Part shown: in pieces, positions 33,700-46,058 of the stretch | Numbering within the stretch: position 1 is the first letter of the stretch | Layout of the letters: each line of letters opens with the position of its first letter | NCBI GenBank assembly: GCA_029876055.1 | Contig: CM056878.1 | Coordinates: 4,216,001 to 4,280,000 of the forward strand | Origin: Madurella fahalii | Taxonomy: Eukaryota > Ascomycota > Sordariomycetes > Sordariales | Direction: 5' to 3' | DNA: 64,000 nt | Notes under the pieces: model-generated | Seen by the model: only the letters and a program-made list of their open reading frames with translations | Databases searched by the model: none | What the model was told of the DNA's origin: nothing | Made by a program: the position numbers and the translations under genes

Positions 33700-36600
33700 T
33701 CAATCAACGTCATCGTCCCTTATCATGTCATCTTCACCACCCAAATCATCATCACGGAACGCAGCATCCTCAGGGTCTAGATACTCAGACCCCTCCCCAT
33801 CCAGCCGCGCAATGTACTGTTTGACAAACTTGCCATCGGGTGTCGACGCGGCGTACATGAGCGGCGTGATCAACAGCGGCGCCTGCTCGCCCGACGTCAT
33901 CTGCGCCTTGATGAAGGCGAGTTGGCGGCCAGCCATCTGCCACACAAACTTTGGGCTAGTTTTGTAGTAAATTTTGAAGGCGGTGCTGGCCTTTAGAAGC
34001 GCCCAGTAGCTAGTCCCCTCACGGCTCGCCAGGTACGGCTGCTCCAAGAAGGCCGCCGTGTTAAGGTTCAGCTTGTTGGAGCCGCCGCGGCCGATGTCGC
34101 GCGGTTTGATATCGCACCACTTGTCGTAGACCTGCTTGACTTTCTCGGGGTAGGTCAGCCCCGGGTTACGGTTGCTCATGCAGCGCTTCCATTCCTGCTC
34201 AACGTTACTGATGCTGTTGGTAAGCGCTTCGAGAACGGCCCGGTAGGTGCGGGACTCGTTGGTGAGGGATTTGAAAGCTTCAAAATAGAAAGCAAGGTCC
34301 GGGTCCCACCATTGTGCGGCCTCCTCATCACCTCCGGCAGAGCGGTCCCTGTCAGCTTGCATGGCTCTATGGAAGGCCTCGAGTTCGCGGTCGATGGCAG
34401 GTTTCGCAACGGAGAACTTAAGGTAGTCGATGATGTGACGAGGCTCGCCTTTCCCTGTCCAGATGTCGCCTTTGTAGGCGGGGTCGTTGAGGTACCTGCC
34501 ACCAAGCAATTCTTTCTGTAGCCGCTCCCAGCGTGCCTTGTCAAAGATGATGCCTTGTTTGCTCTGGTCCACCAACTTGCCAACAAGGCTGCTGAGAATG
34601 ACAGCATCGTTATCACTGACGCTGTTGTTGTGATAGCAGAGCCTCTCCTTGTAGTTAGTGCAGATACCCAAGTAGTTGGGCTGCATGGCAAACCAGAAGC
34701 TTTTGCTGATCATGTCGTAGACAGCTTCATCACGGGCGCGGGCTCCGGTCCGGCCAGTACTGCGGACCAACTCCCCAAAGGTGGTCTTGTCCTTGTCCAT
34801 GTAGGCAGAGAGGTCAGGTTCAGTAGGCACGTCGGCGTTGATAAAGCTGTTGACGATGTCCGGGTCCCAGCATACCCATGCCATGTCGCCGTCATAGTCG
34901 CCTCCAGACAGCTTGTCCGCAAGTGGGACGTTCCCCTTGGAAGAAAATACGATGACATCCTTGAGGGCATGCAACTCTGATTTGAACACGGCCCTGACTT
35001 TTTGCACGTCGCTCACAAAATGGGCTGGTGAGCGGGCGACAAGGACGTCACAGTCGGCCAGCAGCGTGTACGAAGTATCATCTGACTCGTCTCGAAACTT
35101 GGACGAGAAGCCGACGTGCACTTCGTTCTCCTCAAGAACACCCCAGAAGTCGACAACCATGTAGATATAGGCAGATCGGCCGACTTTGATGTTCATCTTG
35201 GTCTTGAGAACGTCGCACCGCAGTTTCTGCAACTCCCACACAATCTCCTTGCCGTACTTCTGCTTCCTGAGGTCGAAGCCACTATTCAACAGGAGACTGA
35301 GGATTTCCCCCTTGTTATCTGGCAGCCCGCCCAGAAAGGGAACATGGCCGTGCTTGACACGCTCAGACCTGTTGTTTGTGTTCTCGGCTACCCATTGTCT
35401 GAGGTGCAGTGGGCTTTTGAATGCCGACTTTTGGCTCTCAAAATGTTTCTCTAGATCTTTTACCAGGCGGTCACCAATGGCTCGTCTCATGAGCAAAGGG
35501 TCTCGGGCCCTGGCCTCTAGCACCGGCAGGAATTGCAAGTTCAATCCAGCCGATTTCAGTTCTGATGAGATGCTGCGGATCTCAAGAGTCCGATGGTACG
35601 GGTCCGAAGCAAAGTCGCAATCCCATTTGCGCTGCGAGGGGTACGTCTCGATCCAGTCAGCATCGCCTGTATCGGTGACATCCATCAGCCACATGCCCTT
35701 TGCCGAACCCATGCGTCCTTGGATAGCGGACGGAATATCACTCAATCCGAGCGTATCCCGGATCTTTTTGGCTACACTGCGCGACATGCGGCCAATGCCG
35801 TCATTCATGACTTTCCCGATCGGAGACAGGATATCTTCGAGATGATGCCGGATTTGCTCTGGCTCAAAGGTCACGGCCGGGAAGGTCTTGCTCAAGCCAA
35901 GCTGTATACGGGAGAAGAGCTTCAGGTGAGATTGCGACTCGTTCTTCTTCAACTGCAGTAACCAATCCAGCATCTGGCTGACACTGAACTCGGTCCGCTG
36001 GTGTATCGTGTCGTCTGGTGGCACCACCAGACGTTTTTTGGAGCTCATGGGACGGAAATTGTGTCCGTTCTCGGCAAAAAAGTGCACGCGGTCCTTGAAC
36101 ATGGCCTTGGCATCCGGTCCTAGTCGAAGCTCTCTGACTGGCTTTCTGTAGCCTGCGTCCTTGGTATAAAATGCTCGCCACTGCCGTCCCACTAGCGAAT
36201 GCGGGCTCTCAGTTAGCCACTTTATAATCTGTTCCGCACCCCCTCGCTCCTTGACAATGTGCGGGGCGTTCATTGCAGTTGGGGACGGGATCAGGATCTC
36301 AAAGAAGCGATCTGGGCCGAAGCGCCTAGTTAACCTGCAGCCCTCATCGAACCTGAGAGGCTTCATATCAACAAGAAATATGGGACCGGTCCTGTCCGGA
36401 TTAAACTCTAATGCAGCTGATAACACAACCGTGTTCCCCCGGCACTCAAAGGATGTCAAAGCTGCGGCAAAAACCTCAGTGGACGGCCGTTCGGGGAATG
36501 ACTTCCCTCGAAACACGTCAAGATTTGTGAGACTCCGCCAGAGGTCGGCAATGTCTGCTGTTGCCCACGCTGGGTTGTAGCTTAGGCTCCCATCGTCCAG

Positions 36601-37914
36601 GTCGACATTGCAATGGAGGCAGATACGGGTGATCTCCCAGGCGACTGCAAGAGGAGCTTCGTGGAGCCAGCGAGGGAACTTTGCTGTGAATTTATCAGCA
36701 ACCCCATCGGCACCTGGCGAGGGGGCCGGGTAGATTCACTCACGCCAAATATTGTGCAACCTCGCCTGCAGCGTGGCATTCACGCGGTTAACAGGCTGCT
36801 CTTTTGGCCCAACCTGTCGGCCTGGTGCTGATTGTGGCGCGGCTTCGACAATCGAGACATCGTCTGTATCCGAGAAATCGGAGTAGGCGGTGCTTATCGA
36901 TGGGGACCGCGGGTATGTGTCTTGAGTAACGCCTGTGACTGCATGTGGCTGTGGCGCGATGGCAGGGGATGGAGCCGTGGTTGGTTCGCTCACAGGGAGG
37001 GGCCGAGGGGCGGATATGGAATGAGGGCCCTCTCGAATCGCGATAACTGGGGCGCGTCGCTTCTCCTGTGAACTTGCTTCAACGGTGGTCTGAGTTGCGT
37101 TTGGTCCGTCATGGTAGCTAAAGACACTGGAAACACGGCTGCTGACAGACGTCCTAACCGAAACACCGTCCTCCACTTCAATGCGACCTCGAGTAGAGGC
37201 AGATTTCCTGGGCGATTGGCGAACTAGGCCGGGGCGTTGCCGAGATGGCACGTTGTCGAGCGACTCAATAGCGCTTGCAAAAGACATGGCGGAGACGGAA
37301 GGCGGATATGGCGAAGGGGCGGGCTGCTGGACCTTCAGTCGCTTGAAAACCTGGTCATCGTCACTATCGAATGACCGCTTTGACCCTGCGGAATCTGGCG
37401 ACGTTTGAATGGTGTTGAAGTCGCTGTCGTAGCTGGGATTCCGATGGGGATCGGCAATACCGGTATTGCGCTGTGGGATCAGCAGGGTTGGCGCCTTCTG
37501 CGCTTTAAACTCGTCGAGAACCTTGATGAGGATCGTTTGCAGATGCCACTGCTGGCCTGCTGTCCCAGCCTTGGGGGGTTCTCTTGGAGAGGGCAGAGTG
37601 CGGGGATCGGCGCGAGGCTTGGGCACCCATCGCAGACTTGCTGCCTTTGCCTCATTGAAAAAAGCGTCGATGGCATGGTCAAGCGTGCCGTCGCGCTGGT
37701 AGTAAAGAAAACGAATACCTCGGCATATATGGTCCCATCGCGCGTACTGCTCGTCTTGTTCGCTGAGCTGTTTTCTGCGCGATGGGGTTAGGGAGCTGTC
37801 GGGAAGCTCGATGCCGAGACCGTAATCAACGTTGAGCTTCTGGATAATCTTCTCGACCGAGTCGTCGTGCTTGCTCGGCGTGGCGGGGTACGCCGCAGAC
37901 GGATAAGCAACCAT
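33700..37914 (-). CDS. RNA-dependent RNA polymerase (QDE-1/SAD-1 class)
   Basis: Cellular RdRP that makes double-stranded RNA for RNA silencing; fungal relatives drive quelling (QDE-1) or meiotic silencing (SAD-1). Exons 36744-37914 and 33700-36683 give 1384 aa, joined by a 60-nt intron that creates WPKFPRWLHE. The first about 380 residues are Ser/Pro-rich and look mostly disordered, with SPRKSASTRGR and KRLK patches. The catalytic core is complete: the DYDGD aspartates are at about residues 983-987 in LSGGDYDGDMAWVCW. Length, a dispensable-looking N-terminus and motif position closely match Neurospora QDE-1 (1402 aa, motif near 1007-1011), but I cannot separate it from SAD-1 without a tree. 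Divergent from the Zn2Cys6 gene. Confidence 0.93.
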
Positions 37915-38904
37915 CGCTAGCAGCAATGCCGGTCGATGATGTCAAGCGCCGTCTCAACGGTCCCCGGGAAGTTAGGCCAGAGGTAGTACGGGCTTTGGCC
38001 AGCTGCGGGAAGCCCTGTCAAGCGGGTCGAGGCTAGGTTGTTGCCCTTGTTGTGGGGGTTCAACCTGCAAGCGAGCACGGACTACAAGCGATGTTCAGGG
38101 TACCGCTTGTCGCAGGCGGGGGTTCTGGGAGGCTGTAAATCGTGGGGTTTGTGAGGGTTTGCATCACGGCCATGCCGTCTCAAAACATTCGAAACGCGGG
38201 TCACTCGCAATCTGGAAAACCTGGGCCCTGACCACGCAAGTGATTGCACCTGATGTTCTGTTGGCCTCCTGGCAGCCGGTAGGCACCACCGGATACCAAT
38301 TGTTTAATCTTCTTGTTTCACGTGAGCCACACGTCGAGAATGCCTTACACCTACATACGCTACTTGCCAGCATCCTTGCGATCGCACAGAGGCCCACCGT
38401 GCAGCGAGTGCATGTGGCCAGAGGAAATACTGTGGTCAGCCTGCGGGAGCCTGCGGGAGCCCGCGGCAGGGATGCAACCTCAGGTCTCAACCGAAATCGG
38501 ATCGGAGTGGGGCCCCAAGCAAGTGCCCAACCCGCGACCACTGAGCTAAGCCCGCTTGCCGCCAATTCCGAGATTCCCCACCCCACATCCAGCCTGACAA
38601 TTGTCGCTCGGCTTCTTCTCCGCCCCCAGAACCGTCCTCGGATTTGCATCGGTATTCACCACCGGGCGTGTTTCTCCTAGGAACTCCTATCCGCTGCCGG
38701 TAACAAAGACTGCGACTCTCCGACTGCTTGTCCTAGTGCCATCTCGCAAGGCCCCCGCCCGACCTGGCACCCGCTCCACTTCTGTAGCCGGGGCACGCTG
38801 GTGACGTTTGCCGACATTATCAACGACGTGTTTCGGGCCACGTTCGGTCTCACACTTCCACCCCCAGCAGTCCTTGGCGGCTCCCGCCCTTTGGACCCCC
38901 GCAG
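37915..38904. promoter_or_regulatory. Divergent promoter region, polymerase / Zn2Cys6 regulator
   Basis: About 1 kb separating two divergent starts. It includes two exact copies of CTGCGGGAGC (38441-38460) followed by a degenerate third, and next to it a tRNA-like element on the minus strand (38461-38560). Open frames here are short and unlike any family. Confidence 0.5.
38461..38560 (-). other. tRNA-like element with A- and B-box motifs
   Basis: On the minus strand, TTAGCTCAGTGGTCG matches a pol III A-box and GAGGTTGCATCCC about 50 bases on resembles a B-box. I cannot close an acceptor stem or a normal anticodon arm, and no T-run follows at once. It may be a decayed tRNA or a tRNA-derived short repeat. 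Confidence 0.35.
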
Positions 38905-41637
38905 ATGTCGGATGCCCATGAAAGCCCCAACCTCGAGGATCTCACCCCTGAGGAGGCAAACCGCATCATCCATTCCCACCGCAAGGTGCGCTACGGTAAG
39001 CGGGCCCCGAATGGGATGGTCTTGTCCCGCTCTCCGGCACTAGAGCCTAGTTGCCGTCACGGAGGTCACGGTCAGTTTCTCACGTCATTCCAGGCACCGC
39101 TTGCTGGCCATGCAGACAGAGGAAAGTCAAGTGCGACAACAAGAGCCCGTGTGAGAACTGTGTCAAGAGGGAGCACGCCCAACTCTGCTCGTACAAGCCA
39201 AATCGGTCCAACACGGCAAAGAGCGCCTCCGCTGCCTCGGATAGCGCGCAAGGGAAGAAGAGAGGGCGCTCCCCAGACGAGCACGATACCCGAAGCCAGA
39301 GCAACGATGCACGCGAGGCCATAAGCGCATACGGTGGGTGAATTCACGTGTGATGCAGTCGGCCATTCCAGGTTCTATGCCCTGACCTGTTCCCAGAGCC
39401 CGACGCCACCGAGACCACACGATATGTTGGTCAAAACAGCATACCGGCTTTACTCAGAGAACAAACCTCGGCCAATGAGCCCCAGGAGGTCAACGTGATT
39501 CGCCAAGACATGCGCTCCCTCCTAGGGCTAGACAACTCGGCGCCTTTCCCGCTCATGTCCTCGCGCCATCTGGATAGGCTGACTTCAGACATTGCATCCG
39601 AACTACCCTCAGACCGCGAGGTTATGAAGTACGTGTCATCTTGTATTGTGCTAGTTTGATTGCGCGGCCGAGTGGCTCTGCTCACATGCCCTCCCAGGCT
39701 CTTCCGGACCTACAAGGAAATACCGCAACCGTTCTGGGGCTTCGTCATCGACATCGACGACCTCGAGTCCAGGCTCATGGTCTACCTCGAAGATCGCGCA
39801 AAGAATGCAAGAGCTTCAACCAAGACGACGAAACAGGTCTCGGCATCTTGGCTATCCATACTTTTCGCAGTTCTTGCCGTCGGATCCCAGTACCACGACT
39901 CGCCATACCACGTTCGGACAAGGAACTCGCAAAAATACATTCAAATATCGTTCCACTTTCTAAGGCTCGGAAACTTTCTGCTGAGGCATGTGACGTCGTC
40001 CCAAAATTCACTCTGCCACGACTAACTCCGTCCCAGGCCGAATCTGGATTCTATCCAAGCCTTACTCATGACAAGTTTTGTGCTAGTGAATGACATGAAA
40101 GCTGAGGCATCATGGGCCCTGCTTGGACTAACGTGCCGGCTGGCGCAGTCGCTTGGCTTGCACCGAGCACAACCGTTGGATGGCCGACAAACGCCTGATG
40201 CCGCCAGGAAGGAGATGTCAAGGAGAAAACTATGGTAATTCTAGATCCGGTACACGAACGACGGCCCACTTACTCACAATGCCGCAGGTGGATCTGTCTC
40301 TGGCACGATACCTTGACATCGCTATCGTTTGATCGGTAACTCCTATTGCTCTCTGATTTCTGTTCCTCAACTTTAGACGCTGACACTCTCTGTAGCTCTC
40401 CAATGACGAACATTCCCTGCTGTCCTATCCCGCTGTCTGCGACTGCAAATACGGAGGGATTGGCATACCTCGAAGCCATGTACTCCCTTTGCCAGATCAT
40501 TTCAGAGAGGCTAAACCCAGACGCAGCTGCAACCGCCGACTACGACCAGATACTGGACAACTGCAAGGTCGTCGAGAGCATTCGCGACAAACTTCAGCTG
40601 CAGTTGCGTAGCAAGGAGACGTGCAAATCCGCCCTTGATCGGCTACAACATTTCGCCATACGACTTCACACGTCCTTCATCGTATCAGTGTGTTGCCGGC
40701 CTGCTCTTTTGCGGCGTGACAGCAACCGCCTCGATTCCGCGCAGAGGAAGCTCCTCGCCGACAGATGCAAGCAGAACTTGACTGAGACTGTGCGCATGTT
40801 TCTCGCCATGCACCAGCTGTCTGTTATTCCCACAAGATCTTGGGCATTTACCTACCACGGCCTGTCATCAGCCGTCCTCCTCGGTATTCTGGGCGAAACA
40901 AAAGCCGACCCGGAAGTCCGTCAACTACAAGGGGACCTCATCTCGGCGCTCTCGGCAACTGCAGCAAAGGAGCAGACATCTCCTCAGCCGCACATACGGA
41001 GGTCGGAGCATGATATTGAACTCTCGGGACCGCTTTCACGAGCCTTAACAGCTCTCAAAAACATTTACGACCACGGATCCGTGATCGGTCCGTCACTCAA
41101 GAGGGAAGGGAGTGTGTCTGGCCCCGGCTCGGGTACGCGCACGCCACTGCAATCTATGCAACCTGCCAGCCTCATCAATGGTGTCATGCTCGGGCAAGAT
41201 GCGCAGCAATCCCGGGCAATGCAAGCAGGCTTGGATCCCCATCAGAACGCGGCATTAGCTATGGCAGAGTTACAACAGCAAAACGGTGGTTCCGTAGCCG
41301 ACTTTTCAGCTGGGTAGGTCATTCCGTGTCGTCGAGATGCAAACTCAATAACTGACCTGTGAGCAGGATCCCCTTTGCCCAGATGCCTCAACAACAGATG
41401 CCCGACATGTCGAACTTTGATCCAACCACGTATATGTCACCAATGGATTTATACGATTCCATATTTTGGGGTAAGTGATCAATAGTTTCATCTACCGGTA
41501 CAGTGCTCCGAATGGCGAGGCTGACCCCAAACGAAGAATCCCCCGACCCGTTCAATACCGGAATGGACTCGATGAACTTTGACTTTCTCGCGCACCCTCC
41601 CCCCGGGCAACCACAACAACAACAATTCTACTTTTAA
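38905..41637 (+). CDS. Zn2Cys6 fungal transcription factor
   Basis: Nuclear DNA-binding regulator of 739 aa from nine exons: 38905-38995, 39094-39333, 39397-39628, 39698-39985, 40037-40234, 40288-40335, 40396-41313, 41367-41470, 41537-41637. All phases agree. The binuclear zinc cluster is complete (Cys 34, 37, 44, 50, 53, 62; spacing 2-6-5-2-8) and starts CWPCRQRKVKCD; the exon 1/2 junction lies just before it. The middle homology region follows (LFRTYKEIPQPFWGFVIDI, SWLSILFAVLAVGSQY, LGLTCRLAQSLGLHR, WWICLWHDTLTSLSF). The C-terminus is Gln/Pro/Met-rich with DFLAHPPPGQPQQQQ, a likely activation region. Intron 4 (39986-40036) begins GCATGT, a GC donor. Target genes are unknown; no adjacent pathway is evident. 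Confidence 0.92.
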
Positions 41638-42293
41638 CGGTGCTGCGTCATGGGATTGGTCAAGGCTTGTAAATATAGGCGTCGAAAGTATAGCTCGTGC
41701 TAGTTATGTTAATATGATGTATGTACACCATACCTTTTTCCCGTAAGGTGGGCAACAACTTGGGAACCGCTGGCAAAGCCTGCCGTTCCCTGGTTTAGCC
41801 ACCTCACTCCAACTTGCGGAACATCCAATTCAGAGATATCTCTAAATTTTGTCTCGTCCTCTATATTGCTCCTATGCCGGCAGAGATAATAGTACGCCCG
41901 GGGGAGTCCGGGAGATAGGACGTGGACCTTACGAAGCCACTCGGTCAAACACAGTGGTGTCGTGCAAATAGTAGAACAGAATTCCTAGCAAAGCGTTAAG
42001 AGGATGGGATTTCCATCATATACATTACGATAACCACACACAACAAAACTCTCCTCGGCATTTCCCTACAAACTCCAACGTCATTATCGTAATGGAAAGG
42101 AGAACAACGCTGCAGGCGGATGAGGTTCTCATCTTGCATTTAGTCACTCAATGTGAAAGTGGCTCACCCTCCAAGTTCATGATTATCCCATCTCTTATAG
42201 AGCAGAGCAAGTTATAACCCTTTCCCGGAATCTGGACTCTCCTTCAACCTGACGGCTTCCCAGCCCAGGCTTTAGCCTCACCCACTGTCAAGA
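41638..42293. other. Convergent intergenic region
   Basis: About 0.65 kb between convergent 3' ends, A/T-richer than the coding DNA. It should hold both polyadenylation regions. No gene seen. Confidence 0.5.
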
Positions 42294-44014
42294 TCAACTC
42301 TCCAGAACACCCAGCCCAATCGAAGAGCAATTGAGCCCCCTAACCGGCACCAACTCCCCACCATAACTCGACAAGTCCAGCTGCATCCCACATCCCAACC
42401 AATATCTCACCTCCTCCACCTCATCTCGTCCCTGGCACCTCAGTCCCGCTTCCCCCTCCCTCGTGCACATCAATGGCGCATAGTCCTCCGCCAACGCCTC
42501 GAGCATCCCCCTCCGCATCAGCCAGACACTACCCCCGCCTTCATCCTTCGCCCCGACAGCCGCGACATACGGGACCCCATCCTGATCCACGAGTCCCTCG
42601 TCCAGGGCACACAGATGGCCCGCCGGGCCGACACTGAAGGAACTCGCGCCAGAGCGAAGGCTGGTGAAGAGCAGGCCGCTGCCGCTGGCGCGGAGGAACC
42701 ACCTGTCGAAGACGCCGCCCGGCTGGGAGACCTGGAGGGAAAATGAGGGGGCGGTTTGGTCGCACAGGACGGACGCGGATGTGGACGTCGGGGTGGGAGA
42801 CGGCAGCGAGGTGGAGGTGTTCAGCCAGCGGGACGAGTTGAGCCAGCGGGCGGTGGTCGCGTTGATCGGAGGCAATGCGCTGACGTTGAGCCAGCGGAAG
42901 TTGGTAACGGTTGGGCTGTGGGCAAGGGGGATTGAGCTGTTCAGCCAACGGGCGGGGCTGGTATTTGGGCCGGCAGCGGTGGAGAGGTTCAGGGATGGGG
43001 TTGTCGTCGCGTTGTGGAAGGACAACCTGATGCTCGTGGCGTTTCGCAGGAAGGGAGTGCGAGTAGGGGAAGAAGAGCCCGCGTACATGGCGGAGGTGCT
43101 AAGGTACCTTCTAGCGGTGGTGTTCCAGCGCACATGCATGGCAGCTGAGATGCTGCCCATGGAGGACGTGGTGACGGTGATCAGGGTCGTAGCATTCAGC
43201 ACATACACCACCGTAGTATTTGAGAAGGGTGCCATTGATTGGGATTCGCCGGCAATCGGACGGAATGGTATCCGAAATCCGGCGGACAGAGGGGCAGCGG
43301 TTCCGCGTGGAGGAGCGGAAGTTCGCGTGCGGTGTGGGACTGAAACGGTTTCCGTTACCGTCGGGCCGGGGGGAGCCGGGGGAGAGGAATCACTGATGCC
43401 GTTCCTGAGCGAAGCATATGTACTACTTTTCCTTTCAACCAAGGTGCGATTGATTGGGTACGGCGGCATTTCCGCTCTGTTTGCGTATGCTGTCGTGGTC
43501 ACAACGAGGGTCGTGATGTCTGTGGTCGCAGTTGCTGTTACGCGTGAAATGCTGAGACAGGAACATGTTGGCGTGTAGGCACTACCGGGCCGGCAGATCA
43601 ATGATTCGCCTGGGCCCGACTCTGCGTCCTCAGGCGTCATGTATACAGTTCGCAGACTCGTATACAATCTTCCAGGGGCGGTAGTCCCATCACCAACCGT
43701 TGTCGCATTGTAATTCCTCGTACGATTTGCTGTCGTCGAGGTGATTGTTAAAGTTGTCGTCAGAGTGCTACCAGAAACGTCAGAAATACCTAACACGGTT
43801 GGCAGACGCAAGCAGGAGCAACTTGCCTCAGCGCCGATGTCGTCGTAACTCCCAATACTGAGATACAATTCGGAGGGAAGCCGCTGCCGTTGCTGCTCAG
43901 CCAGCGTGCATAATCGCTGGTTTCACGACCGAGAACCGCTGTTGGCCCTGCGAGCACTCGACCCTGCCAACTCGCAGCGAGCGCAACCACGAGCCGGATA
44001 CCCGCAATACGCAT
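42294..44014 (-). CDS. Secreted Ser/Thr-rich protein with RWLNxS repeats
   Basis: Predicted secreted, heavily glycosylated protein of 547 aa from exons 43867-44014 and 42294-43789. The first exon has a signal peptide (IRLVVALAASWQGRVLAG). A 77-nt intron (GTATCT..GTTAG) is the only splice I found that joins the two frames, giving PPNCISDVSG; donor and branch are weak, so the junction is tentative. The body is rich in Thr, Ser and Asn-x-Ser/Thr sequons. Four RWLN[SVT]S motifs lie close together, with related RWLSS and RWNTT forms elsewhere. The C-terminal third (SFSLQVSQPGGVFDRWFLRA onward) is more globular, with cysteines near CTREG and LNCSS. No TM helix or GPI signal is visible. Function unknown. 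Confidence 0.62.
42820..42960 (-). repeat. Coding repeat (RWLNxS units)
   Basis: Four dispersed copies of a 12-15 nt motif read on the plus strand as TT(C/G)AGCCA(G/A)CGG, encoding RWLN followed by x-S, each an N-glycosylation sequon. Confidence 0.75.
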
Positions 44015-46058
44015 CTCAATCCTCTCGAGGCTTTTCTTCAATCCAAATTTTCACATCACTTCCTCCTCGCCGCTTCCGCAACATTTTGTAGCAACAATGG
44101 CAATATGAATTGATGGTACAAGGTTGGGGAGCGACGCATATTTCTAGTATTATTTCTAGTATTTGCAGGAAACAACTCCTTGTTTTATGAAATCATCCCG
44201 TGGTCCCGCAAACCGGTTTTCAAGTGCAGGTCCGTTTCCGCAGGCATGCCTAAATTACATTCCCTTGGCCTTAATGCAGCATTTATACCGCAGCATCCAA
44301 GAAACCCCCTGGTCGGTTCCTGAAAGTCGTTGATCAAATTTTCTGCCTCGACCACAATTGGCTCCACAGGGAACATCCAATCTTGTTATTCGGCATCAAC
44401 AACCTGCCTACTGGAAATCTTACTAGAGAGAGGACTGTAGACGGGTTCTATCTGTTCTTATTACGGAGCTCGGCGGCCTTGACAATGTTCAAAGTTGAGC
44501 GGCGGTCTTTTCTATAATCACAAAAGGCCAGGGAGCCAGTAATTACTTTGGAGTGCGGCTCTAGAGGGCCCAGGCGGAATTTCACCAGCAAACATGTCAG
44601 CATTGTTCTGCTGTACATACAGTACATCGTATAGTACTACCAAGCTTCCCCACAGTTGTCTGACCCCAATTAATCGCTTTACGCCTACCTGACTTATCTA
44701 TGCGCAGCTTATCACGAATCTGGGAACCTAATTCAGGTAGATAACTACGGGGTTCGATTCGCATTCTAAAGCGCAATTCCAAGGTCTCATGCTGTGGCAG
44801 TAACTGATTTCCGCCCGCATTAGAGGGGCGCAATACAATGCAAAGCACCTCAATCGGTACAGTATCCTGGTGGCTAACGCATACCCCATTGCCGTCAGTA
44901 ATAATATAAACGGGGCTAAACAGTTCGAAAAACGGGTTAGCTGAGCTATAATGTAAGGACATTGATCCATTTGCGAGTTATGATACAGAGTTAAAGGCAG
45001 AACATGAAGGTAGTATACGCCAAGTTCCCAAACAATGGGAGGGCGAAGACAACATATATCTAAACTCTAGACGGACAGACAGACAAGATAGACAAGGCAG
45101 GCCGGACGACGCCACTACAAATCGGGTCTCTGTCGCCCAGACAAGGTTAAAAAAAAAAAAAAGGAAAGAAAGAAAAGAAAAGGAAAAAAAACCGCGTGCA
45201 CGGAGCTCCTTCAGATCAGAGAGAGACCATCTTGCGCGCGAGAAATGGCGCTCAAGTTGAGCGAGCAACAAGTGTGGAAAAAGGTGTAATTAAATTGATG
45301 TCCTCTTGCCAAAGGACGACGGCCGGGACAGTCCTAAATACTGGAAAATCGTCCCGGGGCGGAGATTCGGCAAGTCACGCCCTCTGCCCAGAGGGGTGAA
45401 GTGGCCCGGGGACTGCTTTCTCCGACCCACTCGCCCATCTTAAGAGTACTAAGAGCGCCCGGAAAATCCTGCTCGACATAGATCTTTGTAGATAATTAGC
45501 AAAGAATTGCTTAACTAAATGTGATTCGGCCTAGAATTGACTGCGTTTATTGTAGGTTTGAAGTAGGTGGGGTAAGAGGAGCAGTGTGTCTTCACACTGT
45601 CTGAGGTGTACTAGGTGTCCGGTGAGTGGGCAACTTTTTCTCCATTGAACCGCCACAAAACCCATTTGTGCACCAACTGCAGCGAGTGCGGGTACGGCGG
45701 GTCAATCGGAATCAGGAGGTAGTGTCGCCAAATATACCGACATCCATGGTGCAATAGGTTCACAAGTGCCGTCTGGACGTCTTTGCCCTTTCCATCTCAA
45801 GTTCTCAGCGGGAGAGGAAGTGTTATGCCTCCATTGTGAATAGTACCGTCACAAGCTAACTTGGACAATTGTGAGCCCTCACAACGGGACTCTCCGTGGT
45901 GGATGGAAATCAGACCCAATCACAAACCCTGGTCATCATTTAGAACTCGGACAAGGAGCGGGGTAAAATACCTACTTTACCTACTTAAGGACAGTTTTGC
46001 CATTTTCACGCTCGCACCAAAATCTCCCTCTCTGTGCGATTTACTCTTCCAAGTTATC
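44015..46058. other. Intergenic region
   Basis: About 2 kb, A/T-rich, between two divergent genes. It has purine-rich A/G tracts at 45150-45190. A minus-strand ORF of 121 codons (44597-44962) has no recognisable motif. A GGTTCGATTC match at about 44751 looks like a B-box but lies in no foldable tRNA. Confidence 0.5.

Noticed and set aside
42664..43578. Plus-strand ORF of 304 codons
   Set aside because: It is antisense to the secreted repeat protein, which has a signal peptide and sequons; the plus frame has no recognisable motif.
44745..44765. B-box-like GGTTCGATTC sequence
   Set aside because: The flanks cannot form a T-arm stem and no A-box lies at a suitable distance.
44597..44962. Minus-strand ORF of 121 codons in A/T-rich DNA
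   Set aside because: I considered a transposase remnant, but saw no DDE motif, no terminal repeats and no zinc or HTH element.
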